64,000 nt of DNA from Macrococcus lamae (GTDB lineage Bacteria > Bacillota > Bacilli > Staphylococcales > Staphylococcaceae): positions 1-64,000 of the forward strand of contig NZ_SCWB01000008.1 in the NCBI RefSeq assembly GCF_004359545.1, in the 5' to 3' direction. A model generated the notes under the pieces. It worked only from the letters and a program-made list of their open reading frames with translations, had not been told where the DNA came from and made no database searches. Below are positions 11,097 through 20,452 of this stretch, in pieces. The translations under genes and the position numbers were made by a program. Within the stretch, counting starts at the first letter, position 1. Each line of letters starts with the position of its first letter.

Positions 11097-11642
11097 CTAA
11101 CGATTCGGTTCGTAATGCTTCCAGAGCGGTTTGTTACTTGTCGTAATTAATTCTGCTCCATGTGCTAATGCTGCTTCTACTTCTTCTACGGTTTCGATCA
11201 GTCCTCCGGCAATAATGGATTTGCCTGATTTAGCTTTCACTTCATCAATGACTTTTGAGGCAATACCTGGCATCACTTCAACATAATCGGGATCCGCCTG
11301 CTGAATTAGCGAGAAACTTCTCTGCAAGGCACTCGTATCCAATATAAATACTCGCAGCACCGTCTTCATGCCGAGATGCTTCGCCTTTTTAATAAGCTTT
11401 GGCTTTGTTGTGATGATTCCTGCAGGTTTATATTTCTGGACGATGTATTCAACAGCCGCTTCATCAGCAGATAGTCCTTTAATTAAATCAAGATGTATAT
11501 ATGCTTTCTTATTTGCAGATTTCAGCAATTCTAATATGTTTGTCAAATGTCCGATATGCGTATCAAGAATGACACATGTCTCATAGTTCATTTTGTTGAA
11601 ACGCTCAATGTCTCTTATTTCTCTGATCGCTGGTAATATCAT
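11097..11642 (-). CDS. glpP: glycerol-3-phosphate-responsive antiterminator GlpP
   Basis: A 181-residue protein of the GlpP family, which adopts a TIM-barrel-like fold and binds leader RNA when loaded with glycerol-3-phosphate. Recognisable parts are the N-terminal LPAIREIRDIE, the central HLDLIKGLSADE (about 52-63), VIDEVKAKSGKSIIAGGLIE near 132-151 and the C-terminal TTSNKPLWKHY. Its start codon overlaps the mutL stop (TAATG), so it is translationally coupled to mutL and expressed with the mismatch-repair genes rather than from the glpF promoter. Its likely targets, two leader terminators sharing a box, lie upstream of glpF and glpD in this window. Confidence 0.92.
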   Translation of the reverse strand: MILPAIREIRDIERFNKMNYETCVILDTHIGHLTNILELLKSANKKAYIHLDLIKGLSADEAAVEYIVQKYKPAGIITTKPKLIKKAKHLGMKTVLRVFILDTSALQRSFSLIQQADPDYVEVMPGIASKVIDEVKAKSGKSIIAGGLIETVEEVEAALAHGAELITTSNKPLWKHYEPNR

Positions 11643-13513
11643 TACATCACTCTCTTAAATAGTTTTTCGAGGTCATAACTTGTAAATTGAATGGTAATTG
11701 GTCTGCCATGCGGGCAAGTATACGGCTCTGAAGTAGCACTCAAATCTTTAATCAGACGTGTCATATCCTCATGTCGCAAGTAATGATTGGCTTTTATCGA
11801 TTTCTTACAGCTCATCATAATGGCCGTTTCTTCTCTGAATTTATGCAGATTGACCGACTGATGATTTAAGCAGTAGTCGATAATATCTTTAATCGTTTCT
11901 TCGGCGTCTTCCGGGAACCACGTCGGCACTTCTCTGACAAGGTAGTCATTACCGCCGAAGTTTTCAAGAGTAATACCGACCGAATGCAACTCGTCTACAT
12001 GACGACTGACTCGCAGCGCCTCGTCATTAGTGAAGCTCAATGTGATCGGAAATAGTAACGGCTGCACAGCATGAGTCACATTGCCAATTCTTTTTTTGAA
12101 ATATTCATATTTTATCCGCTCCTGAGCCGCGTGCTGATCGATCATATACATTCCTCCCTCATTCTGAGCGACAATATAAGTACCGTGCACTTGTCCGACA
12201 ACTTCCATATAAGGCAGTTTCCGCTCATGTATTGATGAATCGAATAATGTCGAATCTTCAGACTCGTTTATAGACACGGATGCTTCATTTAATTTCGGTT
12301 CATAATCAGCCGGGAGATTTGGCAGTTCATAATTACTTTTAGACATAGCTTCACGAATTTCTGTTTTGTTCTTTGTATCATGATTTTCAGAAGTTGGATG
12401 ATGATGTTCAGGCAGTGGCAAATCTATCGTTTCTTCATTCTTAAATAGATTCTGCTGATCATATATGAGTTTCTGCTGTTCAAATTTCTCCAGCACTTTA
12501 TTTTTTTTGACTTCAACTTTTGGAATCAGTGATTGGCCGAGAAGCGCCTGTTTTATGAGCTGCTCGATAAGCGACATTAATTCCGCTTCTTTAGATAGTC
12601 TAACTTCCTGCTTTGTTGGATGAACATTGACATCGACAAGAGCTGGATCCATAACGATGTTAATCGCACCAATCGGATATCGACCGATTGGCAAAAGCGT
12701 ATGATAGGCGGTCATAATAGCTTTAGTAAGCATAAAATTACGAATGTAACGACCATTAATGAAGATTGAAATATAATGTCGGTTCGCTCTTGTATGCTCA
12801 GGCTTTGCAACTAGCCCGGTTACCATGTAATCTCCAGTCGTTCCGGATATTTCTACTAGATCCCGGGCAATTTTCATTCCATATATGGAAGACATGACTT
12901 CAGACAGTCTACCATTTCCAGTCGTCTGCAGCATGACTTTGTCATCTGCATAAAATGTAAACCGTATATGACTGTGACTCATCGCAAACCGGTTCATTAT
13001 ATCAGTGATTTTGCCGAGTTCTGTATGCAGACTTTTGACGTACTTCAGACGCGCAGGTGTGTTATAAAATAAATCGCTTACTATAATTTCCGTCCCCTGC
13101 TTAGCACGTGTCAGTGACTTTTCCATTGTATGGCCATCAACTTTAAGCAGATGACCGAGTTGACCATCTGCACATGTTTTTAATGTGACTTTGCTGACAG
13201 CAGCGATACTTGCCAGCGCCTCGCCTCTAAACCCAAGTGTACGTATATGAAACAAATCATGGTTACTTTTAATTTTGCTTGTCGCATGCCGACTTAAGGC
13301 AAGAGGCAGATCTTCTTCAAGTATTCCTGTACCGTTATCAGTGACGATGATGTACTTCAATCCTGCCTCAGTCACTTTAACGGTTATTTGTGTACTGCCA
13401 GCATCTATAGCATTTTCCACGAGTTCCTTGACGACTGAAGCTGGTCGTTCGACTACTTCACCAGCTGCTATTTTATTGGCAAGCTGTATATCGAGTTCCT
13501 GTATTATACCCAT
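11642..13513 (-). CDS. mutL: DNA mismatch repair protein MutL
   Basis: A 623-residue GHKL ATPase. The N-terminus carries NKIAAGEVVERPASVVKEL with the catalytic glutamate and asparagine (about residues 12-40), DNGTGI near 59-64 and GFRGEALASI near 93-102. A variable linker spans about 330-430. The C-terminal endonuclease motif DQHAAQERIKYE (about 452-463) and late CPHGRP are those of MutL proteins that nick DNA themselves, as expected where MutH is lacking. It follows mutS by nine bases and overlaps glpP by one. Confidence 0.96.
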   Translation of the reverse strand: MGIIQELDIQLANKIAAGEVVERPASVVKELVENAIDAGSTQITVKVTEAGLKYIIVTDNGTGILEEDLPLALSRHATSKIKSNHDLFHIRTLGFRGEALASIAAVSKVTLKTCADGQLGHLLKVDGHTMEKSLTRAKQGTEIIVSDLFYNTPARLKYVKSLHTELGKITDIMNRFAMSHSHIRFTFYADDKVMLQTTGNGRLSEVMSSIYGMKIARDLVEISGTTGDYMVTGLVAKPEHTRANRHYISIFINGRYIRNFMLTKAIMTAYHTLLPIGRYPIGAINIVMDPALVDVNVHPTKQEVRLSKEAELMSLIEQLIKQALLGQSLIPKVEVKKNKVLEKFEQQKLIYDQQNLFKNEETIDLPLPEHHHPTSENHDTKNKTEIREAMSKSNYELPNLPADYEPKLNEASVSINESEDSTLFDSSIHERKLPYMEVVGQVHGTYIVAQNEGGMYMIDQHAAQERIKYEYFKKRIGNVTHAVQPLLFPITLSFTNDEALRVSRHVDELHSVGITLENFGGNDYLVREVPTWFPEDAEETIKDIIDYCLNHQSVNLHKFREETAIMMSCKKSIKANHYLRHEDMTRLIKDLSATSEPYTCPHGRPITIQFTSYDLEKLFKRVM

Positions 13514-13522
13514 TTAATTCAC

Positions 13523-16021
13523 CTACTTTATGTGATCCTGTAATTCCTGCAATTTAATCAATGCTTCAATTGGTGTCATTCTGGCTATATCAAGTCCTTT
13601 AATCTCTTCTTCGACAGTTGAACTGAAGAGATTGAAAGACGTCTGTTCATATATGTGCTCATGCTTTTTCTCAGGCATGATGTCATGATTACCTGCCTGC
13701 TCAAATATTTGCAGTATGTCTCGAGCACGTGTGATGACGGTTTCCGGCAGAGCAGCTAGTTGTGCCACATGAATTCCGTAACTGTTCTCAACAGCACCCG
13801 GCATTACTTTATGAAGAAAAATAAGTTCACCATTGTATTCTTTTGCCGCGACATGAATATTGGTCAGACCATTCAAAGTCTGATCCAGCTGCACAAGTTC
13901 GTGGTAGTGTGTCGAAAACAATGTTTTCGCCTGAATATGGTTATGAACATACTCAATCATCGCCTGTGCGAGACTGAGTCCGTCATAAGTTGATGTGCCA
14001 CGACCAATCTCGTCAAATATAATCAGACTGTCTTTAGTCGCATTGTTTAACGCGTTTTTCGCTTCGAGCATTTCTACCATAAAAGTACTCTGTCCGGAAA
14101 CTAAATCGTCTGCTGCGCCGATACGTGTGAAAATCTGATCAAAAATTGGAAGTTCTGCCCGGCTGCATGGCACAAATGATCCCATCTGCGCCATAATACT
14201 GATTAAAGCGACTTGACGCATATATGTGCTTTTTCCCGACATGTTAGGACCAGTAATTAAATAAATAAATGCATCATCGTACAATTCACAATCGTTCGGC
14301 ACATAATCTTCACGGCTCATGACCTGTTCGACGACTGGGTGTCTTGCATCACTCAAATTTAATAAACGGTCAGCTGAAAACTCCGGCTGAACATAATCAT
14401 TTCTTTGAGCGACCTGGCTGAAGTTCTGCAGAACATCCAGGACTGCGATACGTTTAGCTGCTGCCTGCAGTATCGTTAGAAAAGATTTTAATGTCTCTCT
14501 AAGCGTCACAAACAAATCGTATTCAAGATTAATGGCTTTTTCTTCAGCACCTAGAATGAGCGCTTCTTTTTCTTTTAATGATTCAGTGATAAACCGTTCT
14601 GCGTTGGACAGGGTCTGTTTTCTTGTATATCCAAATGCATCAGCATCAAACTGATGGAGATTTGCTTTTGAAATTTCAATGTAATAGCCGAATACTTTGT
14701 TATAGGCGACTTTTAACGAGCGGATACCCGTTCTCTCACGTTCCTGCTGCTGTAGTTCATTCAGCCACAATTTGCCGTCTTTAGAAGCAGAACGGAAAGT
14801 ATCAAGCTCATCGTTAAATCCTGATTTAAAAATATTTCCTTCTTTAATGGACTGCGGCGCATCATCGTTCAATCCGTCGAGCAAAGTAACGATCTCCGGC
14901 AATTGATCATCAGGAATCGGATTGATACTTAGTTTAGACAGGAGTTGATTGATCACCGGCAGCTGTTCCAACGAATACTTAAGCTGCACTAAATCCTTCG
15001 CATTGACATTTCCGAAACTGATGCGGCCTACAAGACGTTCTATATCGTAAACTTCATTCAATGCTGTCCGCAGTTCATCCCGTTCAATAAAGCGATCGTT
15101 AAATGTCTTGACATGCTGCAGCCGCTCTTCAATTTGAGCTTGATTGATCAGTGGCCGTTCTATCCATTCTTTAAGAAGACGATGTCCCATCGGGGTTTTT
15201 GTTTCATTAAAAATAGACAGCAACGTTCCTTTACGTGTTTTCAGACGGATACTTTCAGTCAGCTCCAGATTGCGTTTAGCATATAGATCAAGCCTCATAT
15301 AATCAACCGCATGATAATACACCGCCGGCTCAATATGAGCGAGGTTCCTTTTCTGTGTCATCGTCACATAATCGAACAAGAGATGGACCGCCGGCTGGAG
15401 CGTCGCCTCTAACTGCCCGGCCTGCTCGGGTAAGTCCGTTGACAGCTGGTCATGTACTGACAGGACTGTCGTCACTGCCTTTATTTTCGCAGTCAGCGCA
15501 TGATTGAACGGTTCAGCTGTTATGATTTCACTTGGCTTCACTGCTGCAAGTTCATTGAAGAAGGTCTCTTCATCGCACAGCGTCACTTTCAGCTCTCCCG
15601 TGGATACATCACAATAAGCAATATTAAAATGCTCTGCGAGAGAGACAGCCATTAAATAGTTATGGCTGCCTTCATCCAGCGAAGTATCCATCACCGTGCC
15701 GGGTGTGATGATCTGCACGACTTCCCGTCTAACCATTCCTTTGACTTCTTTAGGATTCTCCATCTGTTCGCAGACAGCGACTTTATACCCTTTTTCAATC
15801 AGCCGTTCAATATAGCCGCGTGCTGAATGATGCGGGACACCGCACATCGGTATCGGATTTTTCTTATCACGGCGTGTCAGTGTGATTTCGAGTTCTCGTG
15901 CAGCGGTCACTGCATCGTCGTAAAACATTTCGTAAAAGTCACCAAGGCGGAAAAATAATATACTGTCCTGATGTTCTTCTTTCATCGCTAAATATTGAGC
16001 CATCATCGGCGTCGGTTTCAT
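13523..16021 (-). CDS. mutS: DNA mismatch repair protein MutS
   Basis: An 832-residue ATPase that recognises mismatches and small loops. The N-terminal mismatch-binding domain has [11 protein letters not shown] (about residues 25-35), whose phenylalanine and glutamate contact the mismatch. The C-terminal ATPase carries the Walker [10 protein letters not shown] (near 600), DELGRG-type [14 protein letters not shown] and the switch STHYHEL. The ATG at 16021 has AAAGGA upstream and gives the usual [10 protein letters not shown] start; a GTG at 16054 would add 11 unlike residues. Co-transcribed with mutL and glpP. Confidence 0.96.
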   Translation of the reverse strand: MKPTPMMAQYLAMKEEHQDSILFFRLGDFYEMFYDDAVTAARELEITLTRRDKKNPIPMCGVPHHSARGYIERLIEKGYKVAVCEQMENPKEVKGMVRREVVQIITPGTVMDTSLDEGSHNYLMAVSLAEHFNIAYCDVSTGELKVTLCDEETFFNELAAVKPSEIITAEPFNHALTAKIKAVTTVLSVHDQLSTDLPEQAGQLEATLQPAVHLLFDYVTMTQKRNLAHIEPAVYYHAVDYMRLDLYAKRNLELTESIRLKTRKGTLLSIFNETKTPMGHRLLKEWIERPLINQAQIEERLQHVKTFNDRFIERDELRTALNEVYDIERLVGRISFGNVNAKDLVQLKYSLEQLPVINQLLSKLSINPIPDDQLPEIVTLLDGLNDDAPQSIKEGNIFKSGFNDELDTFRSASKDGKLWLNELQQQERERTGIRSLKVAYNKVFGYYIEISKANLHQFDADAFGYTRKQTLSNAERFITESLKEKEALILGAEEKAINLEYDLFVTLRETLKSFLTILQAAAKRIAVLDVLQNFSQVAQRNDYVQPEFSADRLLNLSDARHPVVEQVMSREDYVPNDCELYDDAFIYLITGPNMSGKSTYMRQVALISIMAQMGSFVPCSRAELPIFDQIFTRIGAADDLVSGQSTFMVEMLEAKNALNNATKDSLIIFDEIGRGTSTYDGLSLAQAMIEYVHNHIQAKTLFSTHYHELVQLDQTLNGLTNIHVAAKEYNGELIFLHKVMPGAVENSYGIHVAQLAALPETVITRARDILQIFEQAGNHDIMPEKKHEHIYEQTSFNLFSSTVEEEIKGLDIARMTPIEALIKLQELQDHIK

Positions 16022-16034
16022 ACACTTCAATCCT

Positions 16035-16526
16035 TTATAACTTAATAATGCCACGTCTCGCAGTCACCTTGATCAGTATGGCCGCAATGGTACTGCCGAT
16101 TATGCTGTTGATAATAAACGCCGGCATAATCACTTTCAGCACAGTAATATCAGTGTTCATCATCCACATGACCGGGATACATATGAGACTGCCGATCAGT
16201 CCAGTGCCGATTGCTTCACCGATGACTGCAAAGCCCACTTTCTTATAACGTCGATACAACAGGCTGGACAGCAGTGCACCAATCATACTGCCCGGAAAAG
16301 CAAAAAATGTACCTGTACCGACCATATTCCGGATGATAGAGCTCATTAATGCCTGCATGACGGCAAACCACGGGCCGACCGTTACCGCACATACAACATT
16401 GATCAGATGCTGCATCGGCAGCGCTTTAATGGGACCGAGCGGGATATAGATCAGCTGACTGAGCAGTACGTTCACGGCTGTAAGCAGTGCAGTAAGTGTC
16501 AATTTTCTAGTGCGTGCTCTCTCCAT
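16035..16526 (-). CDS. thiW: ECF transporter S component, ThiW type
   Basis: A 163-residue integral membrane protein with about five hydrophobic segments. The stretch [16 protein letters not shown] (about 29-44) and [23 protein letters not shown] (two blocks, near 63-85) are characteristic of the ThiW family of substrate-binding subunits of energy-coupling-factor transporters, linked by comparative genomics to uptake of the thiamine thiazole moiety. It would share the EcfAAT module encoded elsewhere. It sits between ricA and mutS, 14 bases before mutS, with GGAG ahead of its ATG. No TPP riboswitch precedes it, unlike the thi operon at 24-27 kb, so substrate assignment is by family resemblance. 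Confidence 0.75.
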   Translation of the reverse strand: MERARTRKLTLTALLTAVNVLLSQLIYIPLGPIKALPMQHLINVVCAVTVGPWFAVMQALMSSIIRNMVGTGTFFAFPGSMIGALLSSLLYRRYKKVGFAVIGEAIGTGLIGSLICIPVMWMMNTDITVLKVIMPAFIINSIIGSTIAAILIKVTARRGIIKL

Positions 16527-16540
16527 TTTCTTCTCCTATG

Positions 16541-16571
16541 TAAAAAATAGCCGATTCATACTGAACCGGCT
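16541..16571 (-). terminator. ricA terminator
   Basis: AGCCGATTC (16549-16557) pairs with GAACCGGCT (16563-16571) with one G-T wobble, and the minus-strand continuation has six Ts. It separates miaB-ricA from thiW; downstream genes may depend on read-through. Confidence 0.8.
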
Positions 16572-16577
16572 CATTTT

Positions 16578-17003
16578 TTAGTTTCCGCAGCCAGGTGCTG
16601 CATTCGCACGTTGTGCGCCTGTTTCTCCTGCTAAATAATCTCCACCGGTAGAAACCACAATCTCATCGGTGACGGTCTGGCTGATCGCATGTGACACCAT
16701 CTGAAGCAATGAATTGACTTCTCCCTGCGCTTCTTTGAACTGATCGACAAGCGGCATCGCGTCCAGTTCCTTCTCGACGTTCTCGATTTTTGCCTCGACC
16801 ATTGTCAGCGCTTTTTCCTTGCCGTAATTCTCGAAGTTCACTGCCTGTTTCTGCAGTGATTTGAGCGATGCCATCTTCTCACGGACGGTCTGATTCTCAT
16901 GAATCTGGGCTTCCGCACGTTTGAAGAAGTCCACTGCTTCTGTATTGGCCATCATATGACCAAGTTCTTTAGCCTTTGCTAAAATTTCATCATTTGTATA
17001 CAT
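16578..17003 (-). CDS. ricA: RicA (YmcA) family regulator
   Basis: A 141-residue, mostly helical protein of the YlbF/YmcA family. In Bacillus RicA forms a complex with RicF and RicT that binds iron-sulfur clusters and acts with RNase Y in mRNA processing. The sequence shows an N-terminal helical core with MANTEAVDFFKRAEAQI (about 18-34) and a C-terminal GCGN tail with the cysteine that is likely a cluster ligand. It overlaps the miaB stop codon at base 17003, reproducing the ymcB-ymcA (miaB-ricA) pair. RNase Y itself is encoded at 31-33 kb. Confidence 0.85.
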   Translation of the reverse strand: MYTNDEILAKAKELGHMMANTEAVDFFKRAEAQIHENQTVREKMASLKSLQKQAVNFENYGKEKALTMVEAKIENVEKELDAMPLVDQFKEAQGEVNSLLQMVSHAISQTVTDEIVVSTGGDYLAGETGAQRANAAPGCGN

Positions 17004-18538
17004 TAATTTGCCACCTCTGCTGGTTCTATTATTTCAATCAGTTCACCGTTCATTGAATAGCGTTTTGTTTCCGTCACGCGGACGCGGACGATTTTGCCGA
17101 CAGCGTCAACCGGCCCCGCAAAATTGATGAGCTTGCTCTTATCAGTGTAGCCTGCTAAAATCGCGTCGTTTTTCTTCGAGGGCCCTTCGCACAGGACAAG
17201 CACTTCCTGCCCTAAGTAAGAAGCGAGTTTGTGCTCCGTATGATGCTCAACGACTTTGTTCAGACGCTGCAGCCGGTCTTTCTTCTCACGCATCGGCACG
17301 TTGTCCTGCATTTTAGCGGCAGGTGTCCCTTCACGCGGTGAATACAGATAAGTATAAGCATGCTCAAAACCGACGCGCTCATACAAATCTATTGTATCTA
17401 AAAACTGCTCTTCCGTCTCATTTGGATAACCGACAATAATGTCTGTCGTCAGCGCCACGTCCGGCAGTGCCCGGCGGATATCTTCAACAAGCTGCAGATA
17501 GCTTTCCCGTGTATATTTACGGCCCATGATCTTCAGCACTTCGTTATTACCCGACTGCACCGGCAGATGGATGTGCGGCATAATATTGCCGCCGCGGGCA
17601 ATGACTTCAATCATTCGGTCATCAAAGTCCCACGGATGACTTGTCATAAATCTCACGCGCGGAATGTCGATCTTCTGTATATCTGCCATCAAGTCACCAA
17701 GACCATAGTTCAATCCTTCAATATCTTTACCGTAGGCATTGACGTTCTGACCTAGCAATGTGATTTCCTGGTAGCCCTGACGCGCAAGATCGCGCACTTC
17801 ACTGATGATTTCCTGCGGCAGACGGCTGCGTTCCTTACCACGTGTGAACGGCACAATGCAGTATGTACAGAATTTGTCACAGCCGTACATAATATTGACC
17901 CAGGCTTTAATCTTACCGTTACGTACTTTCGGCAGATTCTCAATGACGTCGCCTTCTTTTGACCATACTTCCACTACTATTGCTTTAGATAGATAAGCTT
18001 CTTCTAAAATCGCCGGCAGACGATGGATATTATGTGTACCGAAAATCATGTCGACATTTTGATATGATTTCATTATTTTATTGACTACTGATTCTTCCTG
18101 ACTCATGCAGCCGCAGACACCGATCAGGACATCCGGTTTTTCAAGTTTTAAATGTTTAAGATGACCGATTTCTCCAAATACTTTGTTCTCAGCGTTCTCA
18201 CGAATTGCACACGTATTAAGTAGTACAACATCAGCTTCATTGACATCATTTGTCGCTGTGTATTCGAGTGCTTCTAAAATACCCGCCATGACTTCTGTAT
18301 CATGCTCATTCATCTGACACCCGTATGTCCGGATGAAGAATTTCCGTCCGCGGCCAAGACCTTGATATTTTTCTTCTATAGTAAAATCATTGTGATATTG
18401 AATCGCTTCTTTTCCACGTTTTTTAGCATCTTTCAGACTAGGCGGCTGATAGACATGCTCAAAATATTTACTGTAGTCTTTTTCAGACTGCTTTTCAGAT
18501 GGTACTTTTGTAACCAGTAATCTGCTTTCCTCATTCAT
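17003..18538 (-). CDS. miaB: tRNA methylthiotransferase MiaB
   Basis: A 511-residue radical-SAM enzyme that adds the methylthio group at C2 of i6A37 in tRNA, acting after MiaA. The N-terminal UPF0004 domain has three cysteines for the auxiliary cluster in [11 protein letters not shown] (near 70), NTCAIREN (near 110) and CGCM (near 144). The radical-SAM CX3CX2C motif reads CDKFCTYC near 220. A TRAM RNA-binding domain ends the protein (about 440-505). The extra 60 or so residues at the N-terminus are usual for Firmicute MiaB. Confidence 0.95.
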   Translation of the reverse strand: MNEESRLLVTKVPSEKQSEKDYSKYFEHVYQPPSLKDAKKRGKEAIQYHNDFTIEEKYQGLGRGRKFFIRTYGCQMNEHDTEVMAGILEALEYTATNDVNEADVVLLNTCAIRENAENKVFGEIGHLKHLKLEKPDVLIGVCGCMSQEESVVNKIMKSYQNVDMIFGTHNIHRLPAILEEAYLSKAIVVEVWSKEGDVIENLPKVRNGKIKAWVNIMYGCDKFCTYCIVPFTRGKERSRLPQEIISEVRDLARQGYQEITLLGQNVNAYGKDIEGLNYGLGDLMADIQKIDIPRVRFMTSHPWDFDDRMIEVIARGGNIMPHIHLPVQSGNNEVLKIMGRKYTRESYLQLVEDIRRALPDVALTTDIIVGYPNETEEQFLDTIDLYERVGFEHAYTYLYSPREGTPAAKMQDNVPMREKKDRLQRLNKVVEHHTEHKLASYLGQEVLVLCEGPSKKNDAILAGYTDKSKLINFAGPVDAVGKIVRVRVTETKRYSMNGELIEIIEPAEVAN

Positions 18539-18573
18539 TAAAAACCCTCATTCCGCTTGTTAATCATCTATAT

Positions 18574-18602
18574 AGTATAGTACGAAACAAGTGTTTTATC
18601 AA
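18574..18602 (-). promoter_or_regulatory. miaB-ricA promoter
   Basis: Minus-strand TTGATA (18597-18602) and TATACT (18574-18579) are exactly 17 bases apart, with the miaB ATG about 36 bases downstream of the -10. A good SigA-type promoter. Confidence 0.65.
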
Positions 18603-18613
18603 AGGTTTTTGAA

Positions 18614-20452
18614 TCAGTCAAGTAGCTCATCATTATCCGTATGCGAGCTGTTTACCATATGATAGTAAATACCGCGCTGTTCAAGCAGTTCATGCTGATA
18701 ACCTTGTTCAATGATTTCTCCTTGCTGCAATACAATGATTTTATCTGCTTTTTTAACAGTATTCAAACGGTGGGCGATGACGATGCTGGTCCGTCCTTCC
18801 ATCAACCGGTCAATGGCTTCCTGCAGTTTCATTTCAGTTACTGTATCAATGGAACTAGTAGCTTCGTCGAGCAGTAATATCGCAGGATCCAGTACAAGCG
18901 CGCGAGCAATGGAAAGCAGCTGTTTCTCACCTTGAGACAGACTGGAGTCCTCACCTGATATCATCGTGTCGAAACCTTCCGGTAAACGCATGATAAAGTC
19001 ATAAGCATTGGCATCTATGGCCGCCTGAATAATTTCTTCATCTGCTGCATCTCGTTTACCGTATTTAATACTGTCTTTAATAGTCCCGTCAAATAAAAAA
19101 GGATCCTGAAGAACATAAGCAATTTGACCGCGCAATGTTTTACGGGGAATATTTGAAACCGATACCCCGTCAATTAGAATATCTCCACCGTTAATATCAT
19201 AGAAGCGGTTAAGCAGCTGTATAATCGTCGTCTTGCCTGCACCTGTAGCACCGACAAGCGCCACTGTCTCACCAGGTAATACTTCAAATGATACACGATT
19301 GATAATATTTTTCTGTTGTTCTTTATTATATTTGAAAATCACATCATTGAATTGGATACCCCCTTCAATCAGCAAGTCACGGTTATTATTATCTATATCC
19401 GGCTCTGATTCCTCGTCAATAATAGAAAACACACGCTCAGCTCCTGCAAGAGCTGACAATACTTCATTGAACTGATTGGCAAGATCTGATAATGGTCTTG
19501 TGAACTGTCTTGCATATTCTGCAAAGATGACAATCGTTCCTACGGTCACACCATAACCATTCAACGCAAGAAGTCCCCCAATACCCGCTACAATAGCAAA
19601 TGAAATGTTATTCAGCATATTCATGACTTTAGGAATAGTACCTGAGTACGTAATCGCCCAGAAGCCGTTCTCACGCACGTTTCTGTTTTTCTCTTCAAAC
19701 CCATTGATGACTGTTTCTTCCTGTGAGAACACTTTAACAACTTGCTGTCCTGATATAATCTCTTCGATATAGGCATTCATTTCGCCGAGCGCATTCTGCC
19801 TTTTTTTGTAGAGTGGTCCTGTACGTTTTGTAATCCAGCGTGTTGCGATTAACATTACAGGGATAATAAGCATCGTAAGTAATGTCAGGACTGGACTGAG
19901 TATCAGCATGACTATTATTGTACCTATAAGAGTCACTATACTAGATGTAAATTGAATAAACGAAGAGTTTAAGACTTTAGAGACGTTTTCAATATCATTG
20001 GTCATCCGGCTCATCAGTTCCCCGTGCTGACGCTTATCAAAAAAAGGAATACCAATAGTCTGCATATGACTGAACAACTTCATACGGAGTCTGTATATTG
20101 CTTTTTGCGCAATATCGACCATAAAAAAAGCAGCGAGATATGTGAGTATGGATAATGCGATATAGACACCGGACAGCAGCAGCAGCCGGTTCAGTAATCC
20201 ATCAAACTTTTTCGGAATAATCATATGGTCAATAATCTGACCAATAATATACGGACCAATTAAACTCAGGAGGGACGTCACTATGACGAGCAGTATAACG
20301 AATATAAGCAGCCACTTACGATCTTCCATCAATTGCCAGAGTCTGTAAAGGGTCTGTTTCCAGTCTTCAGCTCGTTTGACTTCCATCTTCGGTCTGCGCT
20401 TTAAGTCTTCTTTAGCTAAAATCTTATCGTGTGAGAACACATCTTTAATCAT
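18614..20452 (-). CDS. ABC exporter half-transporter, consensus Walker B subunit
   Basis: A 612-residue half-transporter with a six-helix membrane domain (about 40-340) and an ATPase domain. Walker A is VGATGAGKT near 395, the signature is the unusual LSQGEKQ in place of LSGGQ, and Walker B LLLDEATSS keeps the catalytic glutamate. With its partner (20445-22163) this gives one consensus and one degenerate ATP site, the pattern of heterodimeric exporters such as BmrCD/YheHI. The roughly 35-residue N-terminal extension also fits the larger subunit. Substrate unknown; multidrug or lipid export is typical. It overlaps its partner by 8 bases, with AGGAGG before its ATG. Confidence 0.88.
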   Translation of the reverse strand: MIKDVFSHDKILAKEDLKRRPKMEVKRAEDWKQTLYRLWQLMEDRKWLLIFVILLVIVTSLLSLIGPYIIGQIIDHMIIPKKFDGLLNRLLLLSGVYIALSILTYLAAFFMVDIAQKAIYRLRMKLFSHMQTIGIPFFDKRQHGELMSRMTNDIENVSKVLNSSFIQFTSSIVTLIGTIIVMLILSPVLTLLTMLIIPVMLIATRWITKRTGPLYKKRQNALGEMNAYIEEIISGQQVVKVFSQEETVINGFEEKNRNVRENGFWAITYSGTIPKVMNMLNNISFAIVAGIGGLLALNGYGVTVGTIVIFAEYARQFTRPLSDLANQFNEVLSALAGAERVFSIIDEESEPDIDNNNRDLLIEGGIQFNDVIFKYNKEQQKNIINRVSFEVLPGETVALVGATGAGKTTIIQLLNRFYDINGGDILIDGVSVSNIPRKTLRGQIAYVLQDPFLFDGTIKDSIKYGKRDAADEEIIQAAIDANAYDFIMRLPEGFDTMISGEDSSLSQGEKQLLSIARALVLDPAILLLDEATSSIDTVTEMKLQEAIDRLMEGRTSIVIAHRLNTVKKADKIIVLQQGEIIEQGYQHELLEQRGIYYHMVNSSHTDNDELLD

